From Methylophaga sp. UBA3192 (lineage in GTDB: Bacteria > Pseudomonadota > Gammaproteobacteria > Nitrosococcales > Methylophagaceae), in contig DEXE01000003.1 in the NCBI GenBank assembly GCA_002363955.1, forward strand, positions 271,511-335,510: a DNA stretch of 64,000 nt. Reading direction: 5' to 3'. Shown here one piece after another: positions 32,710 through 42,503 of the stretch (position 1 is its first letter; every line of letters begins with the position of its first letter). The notes beneath the pieces were generated by a model, which was not told where the DNA came from, did no database searches, and saw only the letters and a list, made by a program, of their open reading frames with translations. The position numbers were made by a program, and so were the translations under genes.

Positions 32710-33906
32710 TCAGAACACAGGTGTATTGATTTGAGGGTGTTTATTTTTCTCAAATCGATGTATTTGCCAGACAAAGAAAATGCCCGTGATCATCACAGCG
32801 GCCGCCATCCACATGGAGGACAGGTAATTACCTGTCAGTGTCGACAGATAACCCGCCAGAGCGGGTGCGATAAGTTGGGCTATACCGTAACTTATGGTCA
32901 GTTTTGCCATAGCCTTTGCCGGGTTATGAGGAAATTTGTGCCCGACATAAACCAGCATGAGGCTGACAATCCCGGCAAAGGTCGCTCCAAATATCAAAGC
33001 GCCTATCAGGTTGAAAAAAAACGATTCACTGACAAGCGGAATCAGAATTGATAGGAGAATCATCACATAGGCTGTCATGATGGCTCGGGTTTCACCAATG
33101 CGTTCTGCCACTTTGTCCCAAATAATGCAGGATGGAACTGCCGCAATACCCAACATCACCCAGATTAAACTGCCTTTGCCCGACAGGCTTGGCATGCCTT
33201 CCAGTATCGCTACAATGAAAGTGGCGCTGATAACATAACCCACACCAGCACAGGCATAAGCGGCAATCATCAAACGCATCCACTTTGAATTAGGCGCAGC
33301 AAAATCAGCTGATGGAGTGTGTTGTAGAGCAGGGGCAGGCATCAGAAACCAGGCGGGCAAAAAAAACAAAATACCAAATAACCCCATAACCAGCCATTGC
33401 TCAGCCCAATTGTAATAAGGCGTTATCAACACAATAACAATACCGGGTATCGCTATACCCAGCCCCAGCCCTGAAAAATGAATTCCCAATGCGGATTTGT
33501 AGCCGTTTTGTTTCAGCCAGCCCATCACAAAGCCGGCGGCGAGAATAATCCCTGCGGTGCTGGTAAGGCCACCAATAAATCGCAAAATACTCCATAAAAC
33601 GATATCGGTGGTGACGGCCATTAATATCGTACTTAATACGGCCAGAACAAGATTGATGCGATAAAACAGAAACTTGGTTTTGAGGCTGGTTAAAAACGAA
33701 ATCAGCACCACACCAGACAGGTAACCGATGTAATTAAATGTTGCCAACCAGCCACCGCTGAGTTTATTCAGTGACGTTTCGGTTAACATGATCGGTAAAA
33801 AAGGCGTATAAGCAAACCTGGCAATCCCCACCGTCAGGATTAATGCACAGATACCAGCCAATATCACCTGATAGCGTGGCGAAAGTTGCAACCAGTTTGC
33901 GTTCAT
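32710..33906 (-). CDS. MFS transporter, YbfB/YjiJ family
   Basis: 398 residues with 12 predicted membrane helices. 'VGIARFAYTPFLPIMLTE' near the start is the family signature and 'GGWLATFNYIGYLSG' follows. Substrate unknown. Inner membrane. Monocistronic; its 3' end faces the lipoprotein gene. Confidence 0.88.
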   Translation of the reverse strand: MNANWLQLSPRYQVILAGICALILTVGIARFAYTPFLPIMLTETSLNKLSGGWLATFNYIGYLSGVVLISFLTSLKTKFLFYRINLVLAVLSTILMAVTTDIVLWSILRFIGGLTSTAGIILAAGFVMGWLKQNGYKSALGIHFSGLGLGIAIPGIVIVLITPYYNWAEQWLVMGLFGILFFLPAWFLMPAPALQHTPSADFAAPNSKWMRLMIAAYACAGVGYVISATFIVAILEGMPSLSGKGSLIWVMLGIAAVPSCIIWDKVAERIGETRAIMTAYVMILLSILIPLVSESFFFNLIGALIFGATFAGIVSLMLVYVGHKFPHNPAKAMAKLTISYGIAQLIAPALAGYLSTLTGNYLSSMWMAAAVMITGIFFVWQIHRFEKNKHPQINTPVF

Positions 33907-34093
33907 AAAAAAATATGACCTGAGTGAAAATCCGTCCTACGTTTTACCATAAGTTTTCACACGCTGCGTTGTTGTGAAAAATGTATCCAATAAACTTGAG
34001 AGAGTTAAAGTAAAGGATTGCCATCCTGTCTGTTAATCCCCACTTAATTCCATCCAGCTAGTCTTATGATCCAACCGTCTAACGGAGTTATCC

Positions 34094-34855
34094 ATGAAGA
34101 AATTTATCATCCCTGTTTTGTTACTTTGTATCGGCTTCGGCAGTTACTGGGCGATAGCTGAACAGCAGGAGCCCGAAGTTATAAGCTATATCAAAGAACA
34201 GGGTGTCACCATTATCGACAGTTTTGACGCACCTGCCGGGTTGACCGGTTATGCCGCCAATATTCAAGGTCAGCCGATGAGCATTTATCTTACCGAAGAC
34301 AAACAGTATGCGTTGATTGGTAATCTGATAAATGCACAGGGCGACGATTTGGGCGAAGAGGCTCTGTATGAACTGGTCAGCGCTCCACAGAATGAAAAAG
34401 TCTGGCAAACACTGGAACAGGCGAAATGGATACAGGATGGGCCACAAAACGCCAAACAGATTATTTACACCTTTACTGATCCATATTGTCCGTATTGCCA
34501 GCGATTACGCGAAACTGCCGAGCCATATATTGCATCGGGTGAGGTGCAGTTCCGTCATATTATGGTAGGCATACTGCAGGAAAACAGCATTGAAAAATCG
34601 GCATCAATTTTAGCCGCTGAATCCCCGGAACAAGCCTTGCAGCAGCATATTCAACATTCTGGAGATTCGGCTAAAAATACGGATGAACAAACATCAGCCG
34701 AGGGTAAACGGCGGGTTGAGGAAAATAATCTGTTGATGGAACAGTTGGGGTTAATGGCGACCCCGACCAGTGTTTATAAAGATCAAAACGGTCATGTACG
34801 ACTGGTGGAAGGCATGCCGATGGGTGACGAAATCAGCAGGATGTTTGGTCAATGA
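34094..34855 (+). CDS. DsbC/DsbG-like periplasmic thiol:disulfide protein
   Basis: 253 residues. Signal peptide or N-terminal anchor, a cystatin-like dimerisation region (~35-110) and a thioredoxin fold with active site CPYC in 'TFTDPYCPYCQRLRE'. The cis-Pro loop is 'LMATPTSVY'. Length and layout match DsbG. It would reduce or isomerise wrong disulfides in periplasmic proteins. The next gene, a membrane TlpA protein, overlaps its stop by 4 nt, so they likely work as a redox pair. Confidence 0.88.
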   Translation: MKKFIIPVLLLCIGFGSYWAIAEQQEPEVISYIKEQGVTIIDSFDAPAGLTGYAANIQGQPMSIYLTEDKQYALIGNLINAQGDDLGEEALYELVSAPQNEKVWQTLEQAKWIQDGPQNAKQIIYTFTDPYCPYCQRLRETAEPYIASGEVQFRHIMVGILQENSIEKSASILAAESPEQALQQHIQHSGDSAKNTDEQTSAEGKRRVEENNLLMEQLGLMATPTSVYKDQNGHVRLVEGMPMGDEISRMFGQ

Positions 34856-35655
34856 TGTCGATTAATCTCGGTCCATTTTCCTTGCCACTGGAGCCGTTGC
34901 TGTTATTTGGCAGTGCGCTTATCGGGATTCTGGTGGCATCAATTCTGTCCAGAAAAAATCAAGGTTCGGTGACTGATCCGTTGTTAATGATGTTGCTATT
35001 CGGGTTGGTGATTGGGCGTATCGTGTTTGTCATCAAATTTGCTGATCAATACGACTCAGTCTGGCAGATGCTGGATTTCCGTGATCGTGGCGTGGATTGG
35101 ATTTCCGGGACGATAGCGATGGTGCTGTTTTTGCTTTTGCAAATCAAACGTCTGTCACAGCAACGTATGGCTTTATTCGGTGGCGCAGTCTCAATTTTAC
35201 TGTTTTTTTCAGCCTCTTCGCTGCTGTTAAATTTAGGTGGTGATCAGGTTGTCATGCCTGAAATTGCTGTAGAACAGCTTAATGGCGAAGCAATATCTCT
35301 GAATCAACTCACTGAAAATAATGTGACGGTGGTGAATTTATGGGCCAGCTGGTGCCCGCCATGTCAGCGTGAAATGCCTGCCTTTCAAAAATTACAACAG
35401 CAGTATCCTGATATCCGGTTTGTGATGCTCAATCAGCAGGAATCGCTGGAAAAGGTTGAGGCGTTTCTCGCTGAAAATGACCTGAAATTTGAGCATGTTT
35501 TACTGGATAAAACAGGAAAAGTCGCAGATGCCTTCAATGCTTATGGTTTACCTGTCACGTTGTTTTTCGATCAGCAGGGAATGCTGATGGAGAGTCATAT
35601 GGGGGAGGTATCTGCGGCAAGATTAACGGCAACGTTAAAAAAGATAACAGAGTAA
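34852..35655 (+). CDS. Membrane-anchored TlpA-like thioredoxin with Lgt-like N-terminus
   Basis: 267 residues. About four membrane helices fill the first ~135 residues ('LLLFGSALIGILVASIL', 'PLLMMLLFGLVIGRIVFVI'), similar in part to the membrane core of prolipoprotein transferase Lgt. A periplasmic TlpA/ResA domain with WCPPC in 'VVNLWASWCPPCQREMPAF' follows. Coupled to the DsbG-like gene, it may deliver electrons to it. The Lgt catalytic signature is not present, so the membrane part is probably not an enzyme. Confidence 0.85.
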   Translation: MMSINLGPFSLPLEPLLLFGSALIGILVASILSRKNQGSVTDPLLMMLLFGLVIGRIVFVIKFADQYDSVWQMLDFRDRGVDWISGTIAMVLFLLLQIKRLSQQRMALFGGAVSILLFFSASSLLLNLGGDQVVMPEIAVEQLNGEAISLNQLTENNVTVVNLWASWCPPCQREMPAFQKLQQQYPDIRFVMLNQQESLEKVEAFLAENDLKFEHVLLDKTGKVADAFNAYGLPVTLFFDQQGMLMESHMGEVSAARLTATLKKITE

Positions 35656-35704
35656 TCAGCAAGTCATTCTGACCCGGTTAAATGTATATTTTATGGAGCT
35701 ATTT

Positions 35705-36496
35705 ATGGACCTGCAACTCGAAAATAAAATCGCTTTAGTCAGCGGCAGCACGGCGGGCATTGGTTTTTCCATTGCAAAAGCACTGGCAGATGAAGGGGCC
35801 AATGTAATCGTCAATGGACGTTCGGAATCCTCCGTCAAACAGGCTGTTGAATCATTAAAAACAACTGCAAAAGGCACTCTGCATGGATTTTCTGGGGATC
35901 TGTCTCTGGCATCTGAAGCGGAAAAATTAACTCAGCAATATCCCCGCGTAGATATTCTGATTAATAACCTGGGTATCTTCGAGCCAGTGCCGTTTGAAGA
36001 TATTCCGGACGAAGACTGGCTGCGCTTTTTTGATGTGAATGTACTCAGTGGTGTGCGATTGACGCGGGCCTATCTGCCAGCGATGAAACAGCAAAACTGG
36101 GGCCGGGTAATTTTCATTTCCAGTGAAAGCGGAGTGCAGATCCCTGAAGAAATGATTCATTATGGCATGACCAAAGCGGCTCAGATAGCCATTGCCCGTG
36201 GTCTGGCCGAACAGGTTGCCGGTACCAATATTACGGTGAATTCTGTATTACCCGGGCCAACACGCTCACGAGGTGTCGAAACTTTTGTGACGGATCTCGC
36301 CGCCAAAGAAGGTCAAAGTCTCGAAGCCTTTGAAAAAGACTTTTTTGAACATGTCAGACCCACTTCTTTGATTAAGCGTTTCGCCACCACGAATGAAGTC
36401 GCTTCAATGGTCTGTTATCTATCCAGCCCATTAGCTTCGGCCACAACGGGTGCCGCTGTTCGTGTTGATGGTGGGGTTATTAAAAGTGCTTTTTAA
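35705..36496 (+). CDS. Short-chain dehydrogenase/reductase
   Basis: 263 residues from the ATG at 35705, with GGAG upstream; a start four codons earlier is possible. Classical SDR: cofactor loop SGSTAGIGFSIAKAL, 'INNLGIF' and a catalytic Ser with Tyr-x3-Lys (YGMTK). Basic residues after the second strand ('VNGRSES') suggest NADP. Substrate unknown. It precedes an Old Yellow Enzyme gene by 69 nt. Confidence 0.9.
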   Translation: MDLQLENKIALVSGSTAGIGFSIAKALADEGANVIVNGRSESSVKQAVESLKTTAKGTLHGFSGDLSLASEAEKLTQQYPRVDILINNLGIFEPVPFEDIPDEDWLRFFDVNVLSGVRLTRAYLPAMKQQNWGRVIFISSESGVQIPEEMIHYGMTKAAQIAIARGLAEQVAGTNITVNSVLPGPTRSRGVETFVTDLAAKEGQSLEAFEKDFFEHVRPTSLIKRFATTNEVASMVCYLSSPLASATTGAAVRVDGGVIKSAF

Positions 36497-36565
36497 GTAT
36501 TCAACATGACCGGAATGAGTTATTCGTGGATTTTTTTGAGTTTTTATTTTTAACAAGAGATTTTT

Positions 36566-37669
36566 ATGACAGCGTTATTTACTGAGTTTTCGCTAAAAGA
36601 TGTGACATTACGCAACCGCATTGCGGTACCCCCGATGTGTCAATACAGTGCTAATGATGGATTGACCAATGACTGGCATCTGGCGCATTACACCCAATTA
36701 GCCCGTGGCGGTGCGGGGCTGGTGATCGTTGAAGCGACGGCAGTTAGTCCCGAAGGAAGAATAACGCCAGGATGTACTGGCATCTGGAATGACGCCCAGG
36801 CAGAAGGCATGGCAAAAATTGCTTCGGCCATTAAAAAAGCAGGTGCTTGTCCAGGCATTCAGATAGCACATGCGGGACGTAAAGCCAGCGCCAATCGTCC
36901 ATGGGAAGGCGATGACCATTTAGCGGATGATGATCCGCAAAGCTGGCAAACCATAGCGCCTTCTGCCGTTGCATTTGGTGCCAATTTGCCCAAAGTCCCC
37001 AAAGCCATGACATTGGAGGATATCGAGCGGGTTAAGGCTGATTTTGTTGCCGCTGCCAAACGTGCGAGAGCCGCAGGCTTTGAATGGCTGGAATTGCATT
37101 TTGCGCATGGTTATCTGGCACAAAGCTTTTTTTCAGTTCATTCCAATCAACGCGACGATCAATATGGAGGCGATTTGGCCGGTCGTAGCCGATTCTTATT
37201 GGAAACATTACAGGCGGTACGTGACGTCTGGCCAGAAAATCTGCCATTAACTGCTCGTTTCGGGGTGATTGAATATGACGGCCGTGATGAAGAAACGTTG
37301 AGTGACTCTATCCATCTGACCCGCCAATTTAAACAAACAGGTCTGGATCTACTCAGTGTCAGTATTGGGTTTTCCACCCCTGATGCAAATATTCCCTGGG
37401 GACCGGCATTATTGGTACCGATTGCCGAACGAGTGCGGCGTGAAGCTGAAATGCCAGTCGCTTCAGCCTGGGGTATTGATGAACCTGACACGGTGAACCA
37501 GGTTATTACGGATCAACAGCTGGATCTTGTTATGGTGGGACGAGCCCATTTAGCCAATCCTCATTGGCCATACCTTGCAGCTAAAACCTTAAAAATTGCT
37601 GATCCTGCCTGGGTGTTACCGGCACCTTATGCACATTGGTTATCGCGTTATCATGCTCCAGAGAGTTGA
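36566..37669 (+). CDS. Old Yellow Enzyme family ene-reductase (XenA/YqjM-like)
   Basis: 367 residues, the length of the thermophilic-like (YqjM/XenA) class. Cys25 in VPPMCQYS is the flavin-modulating Cys of this class; 'ELHFAHGYLAQSFFS' has the substrate-binding histidine pair and 'RDDQYGGDLAGRSRF' is the class signature. FMN-dependent reduction of activated C=C bonds or nitro compounds with NADPH. Probably cytoplasmic detoxification. Confidence 0.92.
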   Translation: MTALFTEFSLKDVTLRNRIAVPPMCQYSANDGLTNDWHLAHYTQLARGGAGLVIVEATAVSPEGRITPGCTGIWNDAQAEGMAKIASAIKKAGACPGIQIAHAGRKASANRPWEGDDHLADDDPQSWQTIAPSAVAFGANLPKVPKAMTLEDIERVKADFVAAAKRARAAGFEWLELHFAHGYLAQSFFSVHSNQRDDQYGGDLAGRSRFLLETLQAVRDVWPENLPLTARFGVIEYDGRDEETLSDSIHLTRQFKQTGLDLLSVSIGFSTPDANIPWGPALLVPIAERVRREAEMPVASAWGIDEPDTVNQVITDQQLDLVMVGRAHLANPHWPYLAAKTLKIADPAWVLPAPYAHWLSRYHAPES

Positions 37670-37694
37670 ACATTAAACAAGCGCCAGCAATGCA

Positions 37695-38093
37695 ATGATC
37701 TCTAAAATAGGAAACACCGAAATTCAGCCCTACCATAAAGGCAGTTGCCATTGTGGTGAGGTTGAATTTGTTGTGCATTTGCCAAATGGTATTGAAGATC
37801 CTCGTCGTTGTGATTGTTCCATGTGTCGGAGAAAGGGCGCTATCGCAGCGTATGTTACGATGTCTTCCCTGCAAATTACCAAAGGGGCCGATAAGCTCTC
37901 TTCGTATCAATTTAATACCATGACGGCCAAGCATTATTTTTGTTCGATTTGTGGCATTTATACCCATCACCAGACCCGAGCAAATCCCGACTTCTTTGGC
38001 TTTAATCTCGCCTGTCTGGAAGGGGTGAATCCTTTTGAGTTGGGTGAGGTTAGAGTTAATGACGGAATTAACCATGTCTCAGATAAACGTTAA
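37695..38093 (+). CDS. GFA-family zinc protein
   Basis: 132 residues. GFA cysteines 'GSCHCGEVEF', 'CDCSMCRRKG' and 'FCSICGIYTHH' are complete. It is more divergent than the copy at 15787 and begins 25 nt after the ene-reductase gene, so the two may be co-transcribed. Catalytic role uncertain. Confidence 0.85.
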   Translation: MISKIGNTEIQPYHKGSCHCGEVEFVVHLPNGIEDPRRCDCSMCRRKGAIAAYVTMSSLQITKGADKLSSYQFNTMTAKHYFCSICGIYTHHQTRANPDFFGFNLACLEGVNPFELGEVRVNDGINHVSDKR

Positions 38094-38176
38094 CGGAAAT
38101 TATTTTGCCAAATCCGTTTACTCAGCGTAATTTGCTGCTACGCAATTCATCTCTCAACACATAATCAGGATCTCAC

Positions 38177-39013
38177 TTGCTAAGCTACCGCCATTCCTTT
38201 CATGCTGGCAACTTTGCTGACGTGCTCAAACATATTGTCTTAATTGAGATTTTGCAGCACCTCGGTAAAAAAGAAAAAGCCTTTGACTACATAGACACCC
38301 ATGCTGGGGCTGGCCTTTATCATCTGGCTTCAGCTCATGCTGAGAAACTACAGGAATACCAGAATGGTATTGCTAAATTAAAGGTGGCTGACTGGCCGGA
38401 ACTGGCCACGTATTTTGCTGTGATTGATGCTGTTAACTCTGGTAAATCGCTGGAGTATTATCCTGGTTCTCCGTTTATTGCTCTGCATTGTATGCGGCGT
38501 CAGGATCGGGCCTGGTTGTATGAGTTGCATCCCGAAGATGCCGGTCTTTTATTACAAAATACCCAAAAAGTGAAGCGGGCACGGGTGATGCGTGAAGATG
38601 GTTTAAAAGGCTTATTGTCTTTATTGCCACCGGTTTCACGACGTGGATTGGTATTGATTGATCCATCTTATGAAATCAAATCTGATTACGATTTGGTATT
38701 TCAAACAATCGAAAAAGCTTATGCAAAATTCCCTACTGGCAGCTATGCCATCTGGTATCCAGTGGTTGAACGAAGTCGAATCACTCGCCTGGAAAAACAA
38801 TTTAGTAAAAGTGGCATCAAAAATATTCAACGTTTTGAGTTAGCGGTCACTGCCGATTCTGACGAGCGCGGCATGACCGCATCGGGCATGATCGTGATTA
38901 ATCCCCCTTGGCAGTTAATGGAAACGATGAACAAGTTATTGCCAAAGCTGACCAATAAATTGGCGGTTGATAGCGGCGCTTTTTATAAATCAGAAATACT
39001 GGTAGCAGAATAA
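38177..39013 (+). CDS. rlmJ: 23S rRNA (adenine2030-N6)-methyltransferase RlmJ
   Basis: 278 residues from a TTG start giving MLSYRHSFHAGNFADVLKH, the exact family N-terminus. 'DTHAGAGLYHL' binds SAM. The catalytic motif reads DPSYE instead of the usual DPPYE; the second Pro is replaced by Ser, which is unusual, but the residues around it are normal ('RGLVLIDPSYEIKSDY'). It methylates A2030 of 23S rRNA. Monocistronic. Confidence 0.92.
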   Translation: MLSYRHSFHAGNFADVLKHIVLIEILQHLGKKEKAFDYIDTHAGAGLYHLASAHAEKLQEYQNGIAKLKVADWPELATYFAVIDAVNSGKSLEYYPGSPFIALHCMRRQDRAWLYELHPEDAGLLLQNTQKVKRARVMREDGLKGLLSLLPPVSRRGLVLIDPSYEIKSDYDLVFQTIEKAYAKFPTGSYAIWYPVVERSRITRLEKQFSKSGIKNIQRFELAVTADSDERGMTASGMIVINPPWQLMETMNKLLPKLTNKLAVDSGAFYKSEILVAE

Positions 39014-39101
39014 TCCCCACAGACATAATCTGCATTAAAGTCTGTGTTAAGCACTCATGTCATGATAGCGCCAGATTCAGTATTACGGATTTGCAATCAC
39101 C

Positions 39102-39655
39102 ATGAGTCATTCGGTTATCTACAGAAAACCCCATGGCAAAACGTTCAGTTATCGTTATGCCAATGGTAAAACAGTTAAGAACGCCGCCTTAAAACGCTGG
39201 ATAAAAAGTCTCGCTATTCCACCTGCATGGGAAGAGGTTGAAATTCAGCAGGATCGCGATGCCAAAGTTATAGTGACTGGACGGGATAATCAGGGCCGAA
39301 AACAATATATCTATAATCCGAACTGGGTCGAAACGGCCAGCGAACAGAAGTTCAAACGCATTTTGCGATTTGCCGAACAATTGGAAACCATGCGGCGGGT
39401 AACCGGGCAACATATCCAACGAAAACCGATTGATCAAATCACCGTGCTCGCCTGCATGACCCGAATGCTGGATGATGCGTTTTTCCGACCAGGCAGTGCC
39501 AGCTATACCCGGCAAAACCATACGTATGGTTTGACCACATTGCGGGCAAAACCCTGGGTTATTTTCGTCGCCAATTTAAACGTTACCGTGGGAAATTTCT
39601 CAGTCTGGATGAAAAAGCGACGATGAAATTATTAACCGCATTAATCAAATCATAA
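39102..39655 (+). pseudogene. Decayed type IB DNA topoisomerase gene
   Basis: The first ~146 codons read as a poxvirus-type topoisomerase IB N-terminal half ('FSYRYANGKTVKNAALKRWIKSLAIPPAWEEV', then 'AFFRPGSASYTRQNHTYGLTTLRAK'). At that point homology stops; the frame ends at 39626 without the catalytic Arg/Lys/Tyr residues. In another frame an open stretch continues with 'GKTLGYFRRQFKRYRGKFL' to a stop at 39653 and, past it, is open again to 39796. It looks like a deletion fusion of the topoisomerase with the tail of an unrelated gene. Confidence 0.7.
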
Positions 39656-39849
39656 AAATTCTTACGTTTACTGCAAATTGAACCGTTAGCAGGACAACCG
39701 GCACGCTATATATTTGTACTTGATTGCTGCTACTATTCGCCTGAGTTCTTTGTAAGAAGGACTAAACGATTACACCGACTTCAATTAAGAAGATAAACGA
39801 GTCTAATCAATTCATTAGCTGTGAAGACTTAACGCAAAGGAGAGAGCGA

Positions 39850-40245
39850 ATGGACGGTTTTTATGCAGCGTGGCAACCACGTGTATTGAGTATTCTGCGA
39901 ATCGTGACTGCATTTATGTTTATGCAGCATGGTGGACAAAAATTATTTGGATTTCCGGCACCACAACGTTATGAATTTGATTTGTTTACGCTATCCGGTG
40001 TTGCCGGTGTATTGGAAATCGTTGGTGGCTTTTTGATCCTCATCGGCCTTTTCACCCGGCCGGTAGCGTTTATTTTGTCGGGACAAATGGCCGTGGCCTA
40101 TTTTATTGCCCACGCGCCGCAGGCATTCTGGCCATTGCTCAATAATGGTGAGCTAGCGGCATTATTCAGTTTTATCTTTTTGTACCTGTTTGTTGCTGGC
40201 GGTGGTGCCTGGAGTGTAGATAACCTTCGCAAACGTCACCCATAA
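39850..40245 (+). CDS. DoxX-family membrane protein
   Basis: 131 residues with four membrane helices. 'FMFMQHGGQKLFGFP' and 'GVLEIVGGFLILIGLFTRP' are DoxX signatures. The family includes quinone-linked and thiol-stress proteins (for example MhqP- or DoxD-related forms) of uncertain mechanism. AAGGAGAG lies upstream. Followed by a two-way terminator. Confidence 0.88.
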   Translation: MDGFYAAWQPRVLSILRIVTAFMFMQHGGQKLFGFPAPQRYEFDLFTLSGVAGVLEIVGGFLILIGLFTRPVAFILSGQMAVAYFIAHAPQAFWPLLNNGELAALFSFIFLYLFVAGGGAWSVDNLRKRHP

Positions 40246-40324
40246 ACCAGATATATAAACGAATACGTTTAGGGGGATTTTCAACGTCATCCGACTGAAA
40301 CGGCAGGGATGAGTATGATAAGTA

Positions 40325-40358
40325 CAAAAAAGCCCGTTGTATCGAACAACGGGCCTTT
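40325..40358. terminator. Bidirectional terminator
   Basis: GCCCGTTGT / ACAACGGGC (9 bp, 5-base loop) is flanked by an A-run on the left and a T-run on the right, so it can end transcription from both the DoxX gene and the convergent HDOD gene. Confidence 0.85.
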
Positions 40359-40377
40359 TGGGATGTAATGAGGCTTT

Positions 40378-41220
40378 TTAGAAGTTTTGGAATAAAGCTA
40401 ATGCAGCAGCATATTCTTCACTGTTTTCATCCAGCTCCACCACGCTTATACCGGTATCAATGCCCAGTTTTTGGAAAGACAATACTTTATCCCTTGTGTT
40501 TGGATCCAACGCTTTACTGGTATTAAAGTAGCTTTGCAGGTTGGCGACCTGAACTACGTCAGTCAGATCCGGACCGTTCTGGCTGTTGCGATTAAGATTG
40601 GCATGTTCTGCTGCAACAGTGACGAGAGTTTCCGGGAAATCCCAGCTTTTCAGAATCGCAGCACCAATTTTTGGATACAGATTCTCAATCAATGTGTCCA
40701 GACGGCGAGTATCTTCCAGCAGTTCAGGCATATCGGCGGCTTTCATCAAAATCGGTAATGCACCAATTTCATGGAGCAGGCCTGCAAGTAGCGCTTCATC
40801 GTTTGCAATATGGGGGTGTTTGGATGCAATGACCTGACTTGCTGCGGCAACTTCGATGCTGTGTTGCCATAAATCGCGCATTCTGTTTTCCAGTCGCTTA
40901 TTGGTAGGACGGAACATTTGTTCCATTACCAGGCTGGTCACCAGGTTGCGTATCATTGGAATCCCAAGTCTGGTAACCGCCGTTTGCACCGATTCAACTT
41001 CGACTCGACCGCGATATAACGGACTGTTTGCCACTTTTAAAAGCCGGGCAGATAGGGCTGCATCAGTTGTAATTACATCGGCGAGCTGCACTGCAGTTAC
41101 GTCTGGATTATTGGCAACTTCACGAACCTTGAGGGCTACCTCAGGCAGTGTAGGCAACACCAGTTTTCCCTTTTGGAGATCATTAATGATCGTCGTGTAC
41201 AATTGGTCTTGTTGACTCAT
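40378..41220 (-). CDS. HDOD-domain signalling protein
   Basis: 280 residues. HDOD domain from ~22 ('LPTLPEVALKVREVANNPDVTAVQLADVITTDAALSARLL') and 'QTAVTRLGIPMIRNLV'. The HD pair has become HE in 'AGLLHEIGALPIL', as in non-enzymatic HDOD proteins. It is about the same length as the one at 21882 and likely a distant paralogue. Cytoplasmic regulator of unknown output. The alaC gene points away from it. Confidence 0.88.
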   Translation of the reverse strand: MSQQDQLYTTIINDLQKGKLVLPTLPEVALKVREVANNPDVTAVQLADVITTDAALSARLLKVANSPLYRGRVEVESVQTAVTRLGIPMIRNLVTSLVMEQMFRPTNKRLENRMRDLWQHSIEVAAASQVIASKHPHIANDEALLAGLLHEIGALPILMKAADMPELLEDTRRLDTLIENLYPKIGAAILKSWDFPETLVTVAAEHANLNRNSQNGPDLTDVVQVANLQSYFNTSKALDPNTRDKVLSFQKLGIDTGISVVELDENSEEYAAALALFQNF

Positions 41221-41314
41221 ATTAATCCACTGTATTAAATCAATTTGAAGTGTGAATGATTTTCAGTTATTTTGCTTGGTTTGCCAACCGTTTTAGCTAA
41301 TAGCAGGTGCTCAG

Positions 41315-42493
41315 TTGAACGACGAATTTCCCAGAATCAAGCGTCTTCCGCCATACGTTTTCAACATTGTAAATGATTTGAAGGCAAAAGCGCGTGCGCG
41401 CGGTGAAGATATTATCGACTTTGGTATGGGGAACCCGGATAAACCGGCGCCCGCGCACATTGTAGAAAAATTAGTCGAAGCTGCGCAAAGACCGGACACC
41501 CATCGTTACTCCGTTTCCAGAGGTATTCCACGTCTGCGTAAAGCCATCTGCGACTGGTATCAGCGCAAATATGATGTGACCCTTGATCCGGACTCCGAAA
41601 CCATCGTGACCATCGGCTCCAAAGAAGGTTTGGCGCATCTGGCATTGGCAACCGTTGGACCTGGCGACGCAGTATTGGTCCCCAATCCTGCCTATCCGAT
41701 TCATCCATATGGATTTGTGATTGCTGGCGCAGATATTCGTCATGTGCCGTTAACACCGGATGTCGATTTTTTTGCGGAACTGGAAAAATCGGTTAAGGAT
41801 TCCTGGCCGAAACCGAAAATGCTGGTGCTGAATTTTCCGGGCAATCCAACCACGCAATGTGTTGACCTGGACTTTTTCCAACGTGTTGTTGATTTTGCCA
41901 AAGAGCATCAGATTTGGGTTGTCCATGATTTGGCGTATGGTGAGATCACCTTTGATGGTTATAAAGCGCCATCCATTTTGCAGATCCCCGGCGCGATTGA
42001 TGTAGCCGTGGAGTTTTATACCTTATCTAAAACCTACAATATGCCCGGATGGCGTGTAGGCTTTATGTCAGGTAATCCTACATTGGTTGCGGCTCTGGCC
42101 CGGATGAAGTCCTATCTGGATTACGGTATGTTTACGCCGATTCAGGTGGCAGCCATTACGGCTCTGGATGGGCCGCAAGAGTGTGTGGCTGAAATTGTTG
42201 AAACCTATAAACAACGCCGTGATGTGTTGTGTGAAGGGTTGAATGCGATTGGTTGGCCTGTAGAAAAACCAAAAGCAACCATGTTTGTATGGGCGAAAAT
42301 TCCGGAACAATTCCGTGAAATGGGGTCTCTGGAATTCAGTAAGAAACTGCTTAAAGAAGCTAAGGTGGCCGTATCTCCGGGTATCGGATTTGGTGAATAC
42401 GGCGATGAATATGTGCGTTTCGGACTGATTGAAAATCAGCACCGTACCCGGCAGGCAATCCGTGGTATCCGTGACATGATGAAAAAAGGTTAG
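41315..42493 (+). CDS. alaC: Alanine/glutamate-pyruvate aminotransferase AlaC
   Basis: 392 residues from a TTG start. Class I/II aminotransferase fold: 'IDFGMGNPDKPAP', 'YSVSRGIPRLRKAI', 'NFPGNPTTQ', Lys of 'SKTYNMPGWRVGF' (Schiff base with PLP) and a conserved C-terminal Arg in 'EYVRFGLIENQHR'. The wording is that of AlaC, which makes alanine from pyruvate and glutamate. It is the first gene of an amino-acid operon: 10 nt to hom. Confidence 0.92.
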   Translation: MNDEFPRIKRLPPYVFNIVNDLKAKARARGEDIIDFGMGNPDKPAPAHIVEKLVEAAQRPDTHRYSVSRGIPRLRKAICDWYQRKYDVTLDPDSETIVTIGSKEGLAHLALATVGPGDAVLVPNPAYPIHPYGFVIAGADIRHVPLTPDVDFFAELEKSVKDSWPKPKMLVLNFPGNPTTQCVDLDFFQRVVDFAKEHQIWVVHDLAYGEITFDGYKAPSILQIPGAIDVAVEFYTLSKTYNMPGWRVGFMSGNPTLVAALARMKSYLDYGMFTPIQVAAITALDGPQECVAEIVETYKQRRDVLCEGLNAIGWPVEKPKATMFVWAKIPEQFREMGSLEFSKKLLKEAKVAVSPGIGFGEYGDEYVRFGLIENQHRTRQAIRGIRDMMKKG

Positions 42494-42503
42494 GGGGCAA
42501 AAA

